From Bacteroidaceae bacterium (GTDB taxonomy: Bacteria; Bacteroidota; Bacteroidia; Bacteroidales; Muribaculaceae), in contig JAETNO010000017.1 of the NCBI GenBank assembly GCA_021768245.1, forward strand, positions 1 to 64,000: a DNA stretch of 64,000 nt, in the 5' to 3' direction. Every line of letters starts with the position of its first letter. The first letter of the stretch is position 1. Below, piece by piece: positions 52,466 to 60,900 of the stretch. Made by a program: the position numbers and the translations under genes. The notes beneath the pieces were generated by a model. The model searched no databases. It was given only the letters and a program-made list of their open reading frames with translations, and was not told the DNA's origin.

Positions 52466-55400
52466 ATGCGTAACGAGAAAATCAAGAAAGTATTGCTGCT
52501 TGGTAGCGGCGCGTTGAAAATCGGTGAGGCAGGCGAGTTTGACTATTCCGGCTCGCAGGCTCTCAAAGCTATGAAGGAGGAGGGAATCACTACCGTCCTC
52601 ATAAATCCCAACATTGCCACCGTCCAGACGTCGGAAGGCTTTGCCGATAAGATTTATTTCCTCCCGGTGACCCCTTATTTTGTCACCAAGGTCATAGAGA
52701 AGGAGCGCCCCGATGGCATACTTCTCGCTTTCGGTGGTCAGACGGCCCTCAACTGTGGTGTTGAACTTCATCGTTCAGGCGCCTTGGAGAAATATGGTGT
52801 CGAGGTGCTTGGCACTCCCGTGCAGGCAATCATGGACACTGAGGACCGTGAGCTTTTCGTCAGGAAACTCGATGAGATTGACGTCAAGACAATCAAGAGT
52901 GAGGCCGTCAATTCGGTCGGCGACGCCAAGCGTGCCGCTGACGCTCTCGGCTATCCTGTAATCGTGCGTGCCGCCTATGCTCTCGGTGGACTCGGCAGCG
53001 GTTTCTGCGACAACGAGGAGGAACTCGTGGCCCTCGTTGAGAAAGCCCTTGCTTTCTCACCCCAGGTGCTTGTTGAGAAATCGCTCAAAGGATGGAAGGA
53101 AGTGGAATATGAGGTTGTGCGTGACCGTTACGACAACTGTATCACTGTCTGCAATATGGAGAACTTCGACCCGCTTGGCATCCATACCGGTGAGTCGATT
53201 GTGGTCGCTCCCTCCCAGACTCTTTCAAATGAAGACTATCATTGGCTGCGAAAGCTTGCCATAAAGATTATACGCCACATCGGCATTGTGGGCGAATGTA
53301 ATGTGCAGTATGCCTTCGACCCTACATCGATGGACTATCGTGTGATTGAGGTCAATGCCCGTCTTAGCCGCTCGTCGGCTCTCGCTTCGAAGGCTACTGG
53401 CTATCCACTTGCCTTCGTGGCTGCCAAACTTGGACTCGGTTACGGTCTCTTTGACCTGAAGAACTCGGTGACCAAGGAGACTTCGGCTTTCTTCGAGCCG
53501 GCCCTTGACTATATCGTCTGCAAGATTCCCCGTTGGGACCTCGGTAAATTCCATGGCGTGCGTCGCGAGATCGGCTCCTCTATGAAGTCGGTAGGCGAGG
53601 TGATGGCTATCGGACGCACCTTTGAAGAGGTGATTCAGAAAGGTCTCCGCATGATAGGACAGGGGATGCACGGTTATGTTGGAAATAAGGAGATAAAAGT
53701 CGACGATATCGACCATGCTCTCCGCGAGCCGACTGACAAGCGAATCTTTGTCATTTCGAAGGCCATGCGTGCCGGCTATTCTGTCGACCGCATCCATGAG
53801 CTTACCAAAATCGACAAGTGGTTCCTCTATAAGCTCCAGAACATAATGAACACTGCCAAGGAGCTTCAGGACTACACTCAGCTCGAAGCTGTTCCCGCCG
53901 AACTTTTGCGTCAGGCCAAGGAGCAGGGCTTCAGCGACTTCCAGGTGGCCCGTGAGGTGCTTAAGGATTCAATGACCGATGCTGAGAAGTCTCTTCTCCG
54001 TGTCCGCGAAATCCGCAAGGAACTCGGTATAGTCCCGGTAGTGAAGCAGATTGACACCCTTGCCGCTGAGTATCCCGCACAGACCAATTATCTTTATCTG
54101 ACCTACAATGGTCGTGAGAATGACGTAAAATACCTTCATGACCATCGGTCGATTGTGGTGCTGGGTTCCGGTGCCTACCGTATCGGTTCGTCGGTCGAGT
54201 TTGACTGGTGTTCGGTCAATGCGCTCCTGACAGTCAAGAAGCAGGGCTGGCGCTCGGTGATGATTAACTATAATCCTGAGACCGTCTCCACTGACTATGA
54301 TATGTGTGACCGTCTCTATTTTGACGAGCTCACATTCGAGCGCGTGATGGACATCCTTGACCTCGAACAGCCCCACGGTACTATCCTTTCTGTGGGCGGT
54401 CAGATTCCCAATAACCTTGCGACACGTCTCGACGCTCAGAATATAAACATTCTTGGCACCACTGCGCGCAGCATCGACAATGCCGAGGACCGCAACAAGT
54501 TCTCTGCCATGCTCGACCGTCTCGGCATTGACCAGCCGCGTTGGCGTGAGCTTACCAATTTCGATGATATCAATAAATTCATCGATGAGGTCGGTTTCCC
54601 GGTGCTCGTGCGTCCGAGCTATGTGCTTTCCGGTGCGGCGATGAACGTATGCCACAATCAGGAGCAGCTCACCCGTTTCCTGCGCCTTGCAGCCAACGTT
54701 TCGAAGCAGCATCCGGTTGTCGTTTCGCAGTTCATATCTTCTGCCAAGGAGATTGAGATGGACGCCGTGGCCCAGAATGGCGAGATTGTGGCCTATGCGA
54801 TTTCCGAACATATCGAATATGCCGGAGTCCATTCAGGCGACGCCACCATTCAGTTCCCGCCTCAGAAGCTTTATGTGGAGACCATGCGTCGCATACGCAA
54901 GATTTCCCGTCAGATTGCCAAGGCTCTCGAGATTTCAGGCCCATTCAACATCCAGTTCCTTGCGAAGAACAATGATATCAAGGTGATTGAATGTAATCTC
55001 CGTGCGTCGCGAAGCTTCCCCTTCGTTTCAAAGGTGCTGAAGATTAATTTCATTGACCTCGCTACCCGTGTGATGCTCGGTTTGCCTGTCGAGAAGCCCC
55101 ACAAAAATGCCTTCGACCTTGACTATGTCGGCATAAAGGCTTCGCAGTTCAGCTTCTCACGTCTACAGGGCGCCGACCCCGTGCTCGGTGTCGATATGGC
55201 CTCTACCGGTGAGGTGGGATGTATAGGCAATGATTCGTCCGAGGCTCTCATCAAGGCTATGATTTCAGTAGGTAACCGCATCCCGAAAAAGGCTGTGCTG
55301 ATGTCGACCGGTACTGCCAAGCAGAAAGCCGACCTTCTTGATGCCGCCCACGAACTCGCAAACCGTGGCTATACCATCTACGCAACCGGTGGAACGCACG

Positions 55401-55690
55401 CCTACCTCAACGACAACGGTATTCCCGCAATCCGTGTCTATTGGCCCTCGCAGCCCGACATGCAGCCTCAGGCTATCGAGCTTCTTCATGAACATATGGT
55501 GGATATGGTGGTCAACATTCCTAAGAATTTCTCTACCACTGAGCTCACCAACGGTTATAAGATTCGCCGTGCTGCCATTGACCTGAATGTCCCCTTGCTG
55601 ACCAATGCGCGTCTTGCTTCGGCCTATATCGATGCCTTCACTACCCATCCTCTTGACTCTATTGAAATCAAGAGCTGGGATGAATATTGA
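52466..55690 (+). CDS. carB: Carbamoyl-phosphate synthase large subunit
   Basis: A 1074-residue protein with the two related halves of CarB, each with an ATP-grasp fold. The first begins KVLLLGSGALKIGEAGEFDYSG and the second around SIVVLGSGAYRIGSSVEFDW. The C-terminal MGS-like allosteric domain (from about 935, TGGTHAYLNDNG) is present. Full length, with no frameshift. It makes carbamoyl phosphate with CarA. Confidence 0.97.
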   Translation: MRNEKIKKVLLLGSGALKIGEAGEFDYSGSQALKAMKEEGITTVLINPNIATVQTSEGFADKIYFLPVTPYFVTKVIEKERPDGILLAFGGQTALNCGVELHRSGALEKYGVEVLGTPVQAIMDTEDRELFVRKLDEIDVKTIKSEAVNSVGDAKRAADALGYPVIVRAAYALGGLGSGFCDNEEELVALVEKALAFSPQVLVEKSLKGWKEVEYEVVRDRYDNCITVCNMENFDPLGIHTGESIVVAPSQTLSNEDYHWLRKLAIKIIRHIGIVGECNVQYAFDPTSMDYRVIEVNARLSRSSALASKATGYPLAFVAAKLGLGYGLFDLKNSVTKETSAFFEPALDYIVCKIPRWDLGKFHGVRREIGSSMKSVGEVMAIGRTFEEVIQKGLRMIGQGMHGYVGNKEIKVDDIDHALREPTDKRIFVISKAMRAGYSVDRIHELTKIDKWFLYKLQNIMNTAKELQDYTQLEAVPAELLRQAKEQGFSDFQVAREVLKDSMTDAEKSLLRVREIRKELGIVPVVKQIDTLAAEYPAQTNYLYLTYNGRENDVKYLHDHRSIVVLGSGAYRIGSSVEFDWCSVNALLTVKKQGWRSVMINYNPETVSTDYDMCDRLYFDELTFERVMDILDLEQPHGTILSVGGQIPNNLATRLDAQNINILGTTARSIDNAEDRNKFSAMLDRLGIDQPRWRELTNFDDINKFIDEVGFPVLVRPSYVLSGAAMNVCHNQEQLTRFLRLAANVSKQHPVVVSQFISSAKEIEMDAVAQNGEIVAYAISEHIEYAGVHSGDATIQFPPQKLYVETMRRIRKISRQIAKALEISGPFNIQFLAKNNDIKVIECNLRASRSFPFVSKVLKINFIDLATRVMLGLPVEKPHKNAFDLDYVGIKASQFSFSRLQGADPVLGVDMASTGEVGCIGNDSSEALIKAMISVGNRIPKKAVLMSTGTAKQKADLLDAAHELANRGYTIYATGGTHAYLNDNGIPAIRVYWPSQPDMQPQAIELLHEHMVDMVVNIPKNFSTTELTNGYKIRRAAIDLNVPLLTNARLASAYIDAFTTHPLDSIEIKSWDEY

Positions 55691-55737
55691 TGATATTAAT
55701 TTGTAAGCTTTTAAAGCAAAATTTAAACATTGATATA

Positions 55738-55768
55738 TTGCAAACCCTCTGGAGATTTTGTAAATTTG
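55738..55768 (+). promoter_or_regulatory. Promoter of eno
   Basis: TTG (55738-55740), 20 nt, TAAATTTG (55761-55768). The leader is about 80 nt. Confidence 0.65.
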
Positions 55769-55852
55769 CCACACGATTCACGTAATCATCAATTCGGATT
55801 CTCCTTAGGTACAGAATATACAGTAAACTCAACTATAATTATACTATAGACT

Positions 55853-57148
55853 ATGAAAATTGAAAAAATTATCGGTCGTGAAGTTCTTGACTCACGCGGC
55901 AATCCTACCGTTGAGGTAGACGTTATTCTCGAATCAGGCGCACGTGGCCGTGCTTCTGTTCCCTCCGGTGCTTCTACCGGTGTCAACGAGGCTCTTGAGC
56001 TTCGCGACGGTGACAAGAACCGCTACATGGGTAAGGGTGTGCAGAAGGCTGTTGCCAATGTCAACGGTCCTATCGCTGACGCTCTCCGTGGCATGAGCGC
56101 TCTTGACCAGATCAAGATTGACGAGACTATGATTGCTCTCGACGGAACCGATACCAAGTCAAACCTCGGCGCAAACGCTATCCTCGGTGTTTCACTTGCC
56201 GTTGCCAAGGCTGCCGCTGACTATCTCGACCTTCCCCTCTACAAATATATCGGTGGCTGCAACAGCTACGTGCTCCCCGTTCCTATGATGAACATCATCA
56301 ACGGTGGCGCTCACTCTGACGCTCCCATCTGTTTCCAGGAATTCATGATTCGTCCTATCGGCGCATGCTGCTTCAAGGAAGGTATCCGCATGGGCACTGA
56401 GGTGTTCCACAACCTTAAGAAGGTGCTCCATGACCGCGGTCTCTCTACTGCCGTAGGTGACGAAGGTGGTTTCGCTCCCGCTCTCGACGGTACTGAAGAT
56501 GCCCTCAATGTAATCATCAAGGCTATCGAAGCTGCCGGCTACGTTCCCGGTAAGGACGTGACCATCGGTCTTGACGTCGCTTCTTCCGAATTCTACAAGG
56601 ACGGTGTTTATGACTACACTTGGAAGCAGGGCGCAAACGCTCCCAAACTCACTTCCGAGCAGCAGGCTGAATACCTCAAGGGTCTTGTTGAGAAATATCC
56701 TATCGACTCTATCGAGGACGGTATGGCTGAAAACGACTGGGCCGGCTGGAAGATTCTTACCGACCTCATCGGCAACCGTTGCCAGCTCGTGGGTGACGAC
56801 CTCTTCGTTACAAACGTGAAGTATCTCGAACGTGGCATCGAGGAAGGCTGCGCCAACTCTATCCTTGTGAAGGTTAACCAGATTGGTTCTCTCACCGAGA
56901 CACTCCGTGCAGTTGAGCTCGCTCAGCGCAACGGCTATACCGCTGTCATTTCTCACCGTTCAGGTGAGACTGAGGACGCTACTATCGCCGATATCGCTGT
57001 GGCTACCAACGCCGGCCAGATTAAGACCGGTTCCGCAAGCCGCTCTGACCGTATGGCTAAGTACAACCAGCTCCTCCGCATCCAGGAAGAACTCGGCGAC
57101 GCTGCAAAATACGGCTACGGCAAGAAGACCAAAATGCCCCAGGCTTAA
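55853..57148 (+). CDS. eno: Enolase
   Basis: A 431-residue enolase, converting 2-phosphoglycerate to phosphoenolpyruvate in glycolysis. EVLDSRGNPTVEVDV opens the protein; GDEGGFAP, EDGMAENDW, KVNQIGSLTET and SHRSGETED hold the metal and catalytic residues. Codons are strongly biased (frequent CTC, GGT and ATC), as expected of a highly expressed gene. It is monocistronic: own promoter and a TTCG-loop terminator. Confidence 0.98.
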   Translation: MKIEKIIGREVLDSRGNPTVEVDVILESGARGRASVPSGASTGVNEALELRDGDKNRYMGKGVQKAVANVNGPIADALRGMSALDQIKIDETMIALDGTDTKSNLGANAILGVSLAVAKAAADYLDLPLYKYIGGCNSYVLPVPMMNIINGGAHSDAPICFQEFMIRPIGACCFKEGIRMGTEVFHNLKKVLHDRGLSTAVGDEGGFAPALDGTEDALNVIIKAIEAAGYVPGKDVTIGLDVASSEFYKDGVYDYTWKQGANAPKLTSEQQAEYLKGLVEKYPIDSIEDGMAENDWAGWKILTDLIGNRCQLVGDDLFVTNVKYLERGIEEGCANSILVKVNQIGSLTETLRAVELAQRNGYTAVISHRSGETEDATIADIAVATNAGQIKTGSASRSDRMAKYNQLLRIQEELGDAAKYGYGKKTKMPQA

Positions 57149-57223
57149 AAATCTTTATGAAGTTGCAGGACGTTTGACTGCCATAACGGCATAGCCTGCT
57201 TCTTTAGATGTAATTATAAAATA

Positions 57224-57260
57224 ATTCCGGATTGATTTTCGAATCAGTCCGGAATTTTTG
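57224..57260 (+). terminator. Terminator of eno with TTCG loop
   Basis: Arms of 14 bp (57224-57237 and 57242-57255, one wobble) enclose the stable tetraloop TTCG and are followed by TTTTTG. Its T tract overlaps the -33 element of the next gene. Confidence 0.85.
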
Positions 57261-57287
57261 TTTTAATTCTTTTTTTGACTACTTTTG
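57257..57287 (+). promoter_or_regulatory. Promoter abutting the hydrolase start codon
   Basis: TTTG (57257-57260), 19 nt, TACTTTTG (57280-57287). The predicted transcription start is 57291-57295, right at the ATG at 57292, so the mRNA may have no leader. Confidence 0.6.
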
Positions 57288-57291
57288 CTCT

Positions 57292-59397
57292 ATGATAGAG
57301 CGAAATACAGTCAGCCTTAAATCTTTTTTCCATCTGCTCGCGGGTGGGGCAGTGGCTATGCTTGTCGCCGAGCTGTGTTTTTTCGCGCTCCTTTTCGTCC
57401 CGTTCATCACGCTTGACCCTCTGTCGTGGCTGCTTCCCTTGCTTACAGTCGCGTTTTTCTGCATGATATTTCTGCTGCCAAGGATGCTTGTTCGTGGGCA
57501 CAGACGTAAATTGCAGAACTATCACAGCTATTCCTATCGAAATCATTACAGTTATGCTTATCGTAGGACGAAGGACAATTTATCTTGTTACGTCACTGCT
57601 GTATGGTATTTTATCGTGGCTCTTTTGATAGCATATTTCGCGCCTGAACGCTATCCTTATTTTGAATGGACGCTGACTCTGCCGTGGCGGGGATTTATAC
57701 TGCTTGAAGGCTTCTTGGGTGGATTGATAGCTTTATCAGGACTGTTTGCAGCCTGGCGTTTCCTTGTCCCGTTGTCATGCATTTTATGTTCGGTGGTAAA
57801 TGTGGCTGTATGCGTGTGGCTTTTCTCTCCGGGTTCGTGGTCGGGATTGAGACCGGATGGCGCATGGGGCGTTTCTCCGTCGGGCGCAGAGCGTACGGAG
57901 GTGAAGGAAATCCCGTCTCCATATGGTGTTGAGAGATTATATTATGGGAGTGGAAATGACAGCCGGAGGGTCTGCTATCGCGATTCAGTTGCAGTCATTA
58001 CCCCTACGGTCGATGCCCGGACGTTTGATTTGTCAGCCGGGCAGATTGATGATATTGCCAGGAAACTTTATTGGGATTTCGACGCTTCGCAATATCCATT
58101 GAACGGAGTGCTTTTCTTGCCGACCGACACTATCGTCAAGGCTCCGTTGGTAATGATTGTCCACGGTAATCATTATATGCAGGAATATTCCGAGATTGGA
58201 TATGAATATCTTGGCGACTATCTTGCCCGGAGGGGATATGCCGTTGCCTTGATTGACGAGAATTTTATAAACCGTAACTGGTCGGGAGATTTCGATGGAA
58301 GGGAGAAAACGCTCCGTGCATGGTTGGTGCTTAAACACCTTGAGGAGATAAGCTCATGGACCAACGGTATAGGGAGAAGAATCGATACTGACAGAATCGC
58401 TTTGATTGGTCATTCGCGTGGTGGGGAGGCTGTGGCCTTGGCTTCGGTAATGAACGGAAACGCTGATTTCTCGAATGACTCTGTCGGCACGATTGCCATA
58501 AAGAAGAGATTCCCTATAAAGAGTGTGATACAGCTTGCACCTACTGCCGACTATAAGTATAATGGAAAGGGATATACCGTAGAGAATGTCGATTATCTCC
58601 TGATTCTTGCCGGGCGTGATACAGATGTGTTCACCTTGGAGGGGCAAACGGTGTATGATAATGTAAAATTTACCGATGGTGTGCCTCATTTCAAGTCACT
58701 GCAATATCTGTACTCGGTAACTCACTCTGGCTTCAACTCTGCATGGACTGCCGACAGGATGATTCCTTATCGTCTTTTGCTTGAGCAGAAGGATTTGATG
58801 TCACCGAAAGCGCAGCAGTATATTACCTCGCTTTATGTTTCGCATTTTCTCAATGCCTCGTTTGAAGGAGACTTGTTGTCGAGAAAGGCTATTGCTGATA
58901 ACAGGCTATTGAATTCCATGTTGCCTTTGGACTATCGTCAGTCCTCGTTCCGGGATTCGCGTTTTGTAGGTATCGGTGGAGCCGGTGTAGATAGTCTGAC
59001 GGTGGAATGGCCGGAAAGAGACAGTGTTTATAGGATAGATTGCCCGGCATTGTCGGATACAACGATTCGGGCGAAAGGCTGTCTGTCTTTTGACGTGACA
59101 AACCTTTCACCCGGAAAATGCGATTTCACCATAGCCTTTATTGCGGCTGACGGTTCGGAGAAAACTGTCGCTTTGAGCGATTTTTACGCCCTTCCTCCGC
59201 GTTTGGATTTAAAGCTCAATAAGATTGAGAAAGTGCGGATTGTCTGGCCGAAGTTGCCGTATCATTTGGTCGGGCAGACGGTTTGCGTCCCAATCCCTGA
59301 AAATCTCAATGGCCCCCCTGTTGCAGTTGAATTCAGATTTGACCTTACGCCGTCTGGAAAGGCCATGATAAGGGATGTCGGTATCTCCCCGTTTTGA
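57292..59397 (+). CDS. Membrane-anchored alpha/beta hydrolase (701 aa)
   Basis: A 701-residue protein from the ATG at 57292; the frame extends 20 codons back into the eno terminator. The N-terminal 180 residues hold about five membrane helices (about 12-38, 45-64, 100-117, 133-155 and 157-178). An alpha/beta hydrolase domain follows with the oxyanion region VHGNHYMQ (290-297), nucleophile elbow GHSRGG (Ser375), an acid in AGRDTDVF (Asp442 or 444) and His478 in THSGFN. The C-terminal 120 residues look like a beta-sandwich. Esterase, lipase or peptidase activity at the membrane is likely, the substrate unknown. It converges on bcp with 8 nt between. Confidence 0.78.
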   Translation: MIERNTVSLKSFFHLLAGGAVAMLVAELCFFALLFVPFITLDPLSWLLPLLTVAFFCMIFLLPRMLVRGHRRKLQNYHSYSYRNHYSYAYRRTKDNLSCYVTAVWYFIVALLIAYFAPERYPYFEWTLTLPWRGFILLEGFLGGLIALSGLFAAWRFLVPLSCILCSVVNVAVCVWLFSPGSWSGLRPDGAWGVSPSGAERTEVKEIPSPYGVERLYYGSGNDSRRVCYRDSVAVITPTVDARTFDLSAGQIDDIARKLYWDFDASQYPLNGVLFLPTDTIVKAPLVMIVHGNHYMQEYSEIGYEYLGDYLARRGYAVALIDENFINRNWSGDFDGREKTLRAWLVLKHLEEISSWTNGIGRRIDTDRIALIGHSRGGEAVALASVMNGNADFSNDSVGTIAIKKRFPIKSVIQLAPTADYKYNGKGYTVENVDYLLILAGRDTDVFTLEGQTVYDNVKFTDGVPHFKSLQYLYSVTHSGFNSAWTADRMIPYRLLLEQKDLMSPKAQQYITSLYVSHFLNASFEGDLLSRKAIADNRLLNSMLPLDYRQSSFRDSRFVGIGGAGVDSLTVEWPERDSVYRIDCPALSDTTIRAKGCLSFDVTNLSPGKCDFTIAFIAADGSEKTVALSDFYALPPRLDLKLNKIEKVRIVWPKLPYHLVGQTVCVPIPENLNGPPVAVEFRFDLTPSGKAMIRDVGISPF

Positions 59398-59405
59398 CGG
59401 TCAGT

Positions 59406-59861
59406 CTATTTTTTGAGAAGGTCTATAAGTTGCTCGGCGGCTTTCTTCGTGTCGACTTTGCGGATGATATGCGTGATTGTGTGATTGGCATCGGTTACAA
59501 AGGTCGTACGTACAGTGCCCATATATTCCCTTCCTGCCATTTTTTTCTTTTGCCATACTCCGAAAGCCTGGTTTACCTCCGTTGATTCGTCGGAGAGCAG
59601 GATGAAGGGGAGTGAATATTTTTCCGCGAATTTTACATGGCTCGATGGAGAGTCCTTGCTAATTCCGATAGTTGTGTAACCCATATCGGCGAGTTCACGG
59701 TTGTAATCACGGAGTGAACATGCCTCTGCCGTGCATCCGGAAGTGTTGTCCTTTGGATAAAAATAAATAATGAGGGCTTTGCCTGCGAAATCATCGCTTT
59801 TCACCTCTTTGCCGTTAGCGTCGAAGCCGAGGACAGAAGGAATTTTATCGCCTATTTCCAT
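59406..59861 (-). CDS. bcp: Thioredoxin-dependent peroxiredoxin (Bcp/PrxQ)
   Basis: A 151-residue peroxiredoxin that reduces hydroperoxides with thioredoxin. The peroxidatic Cys43 lies in TSGCTAEAC and the resolving Cys48 five residues on, the atypical two-Cys BCP layout. IIYFYPKD is typical. It is a single gene, divergent from the GT2 gene. Confidence 0.95.
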   Translation of the reverse strand: MEIGDKIPSVLGFDANGKEVKSDDFAGKALIIYFYPKDNTSGCTAEACSLRDYNRELADMGYTTIGISKDSPSSHVKFAEKYSLPFILLSDESTEVNQAFGVWQKKKMAGREYMGTVRTTFVTDANHTITHIIRKVDTKKAAEQLIDLLKK

Positions 59862-59965
59862 TTCAGATAAATTTTAGAATTATAATCAGTGATAGTATCG
59901 TTTATATTAAACAAATATGTCGGTACATATTGCAGCTTGCATGCCGTAAAATTACAAAAATATCT

Positions 59966-59973
59966 TAACTTTG
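59966..59973 (+). promoter_or_regulatory. -7 box abutting the GT2 start codon
   Basis: TAACTTTG ends six bases before the ATG at 59980. The transcription start is expected at 59977-59981, so there is almost no leader. A TTG lies 26 nt upstream, longer than ideal. Confidence 0.5.
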
Positions 59974-59979
59974 CATCAT

Positions 59980-60900
59980 ATGACATCGCCAATCACTATA
60001 GTTGTCCCGGTCTATAACCGTGAATACCTTCTCCAGCGGACTCTCGACTCGATTGCCTGTCAGAGTGTCGCGCCTGCGAAGATTGTTCTGGTCGATAATG
60101 CCTCTTCCGATTCTTCGTTGGAAATGATGCATAGATGGGCTGAAAAGATTACGTCGTGTGAAGTCAAGGTATGCGTTGAGACAAAGAAAGGGGCTGCTGC
60201 GGCTCGGAACCGTGGGCTTCGTGAAGTCGACAGTGATTTCGTAATGTTTTTTGATTCCGATGATGTCATGCTTCCCGGACATGTGGCTGATTTCACCGAT
60301 GCTGTCCGTCGGCATCCTGATATGGATATATTGGGACGCAGCATCATGAATGAGACTCTTGACGGCAGAAGAAAAAAACTCTATTTTACGTCGGGCTCGC
60401 CAATGTTCAACCATCTGTTCCGTGCCTGTCTCGCCACTCAGCGTTTTGTCGTTCGCACATCGCTTGTGCGTTCGGTCGGCGCCTGGGATGAGAGTCTTGC
60501 GGGATGGGATGATTATGAATTGGGAGTAAGGCTCCTGTTGGCTTCGGATAAGGTCTATGAGCTACCTGGAGCTCCGTCGGTTATTACATATTCCCAGGTT
60601 GAATCATTGACCGGGACATCCTATACGGCTCATCCGGAGCAATGGGAAGGAGCGCTTGACCTTGTTGAGTCCCATTTCAGGAAAGCTTCGCGGGAGGACA
60701 TGCTTAAATGGATTGATGCCCGACGCATGATTCTTGCTGCCGCCTATGCCCGCGAGAAATCCTTCGGACTCTCCGACAAGCTTAGGAGCAGGGTGCTTGA
60801 TGCAACATCCTCTCCGCGACGGATGAATCTTATATATTACCACAATCTGTATTTTAATCGTCTGACCTGGCTTTTTGCCAAGATTCTGTTTGCCATATGA
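59980..60900 (+). CDS. GT2-family glycosyltransferase
   Basis: A 306-residue GT-A glycosyltransferase. The start MTSPITIVVPVYNREYLL is typical of family 2, VDNASSDSS binds the nucleotide and DSDD (92-95) is the metal-binding DxD motif. A TTG nine bases upstream is open too but falls within the promoter -7 box. No membrane helix is evident apart from a hydrophobic C-terminus. It overlaps the DUF6056-like gene by four bases (ATGA), so the two are coupled. Sugar and acceptor unknown; a surface glycan is likely. Confidence 0.9.
   Translation: MTSPITIVVPVYNREYLLQRTLDSIACQSVAPAKIVLVDNASSDSSLEMMHRWAEKITSCEVKVCVETKKGAAAARNRGLREVDSDFVMFFDSDDVMLPGHVADFTDAVRRHPDMDILGRSIMNETLDGRRKKLYFTSGSPMFNHLFRACLATQRFVVRTSLVRSVGAWDESLAGWDDYELGVRLLLASDKVYELPGAPSVITYSQVESLTGTSYTAHPEQWEGALDLVESHFRKASREDMLKWIDARRMILAAAYAREKSFGLSDKLRSRVLDATSSPRRMNLIYYHNLYFNRLTWLFAKILFAI

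Noticed and set aside
53969..54832. 287-codon frame antisense to carB
   Set aside because: Shadow of the highly conserved CarB second half.
59971..59979. TTG start for the GT2 gene
   Set aside because: The TTG belongs to the TAACTTTG promoter box; the ATG at 59980 fits the family N-terminus.
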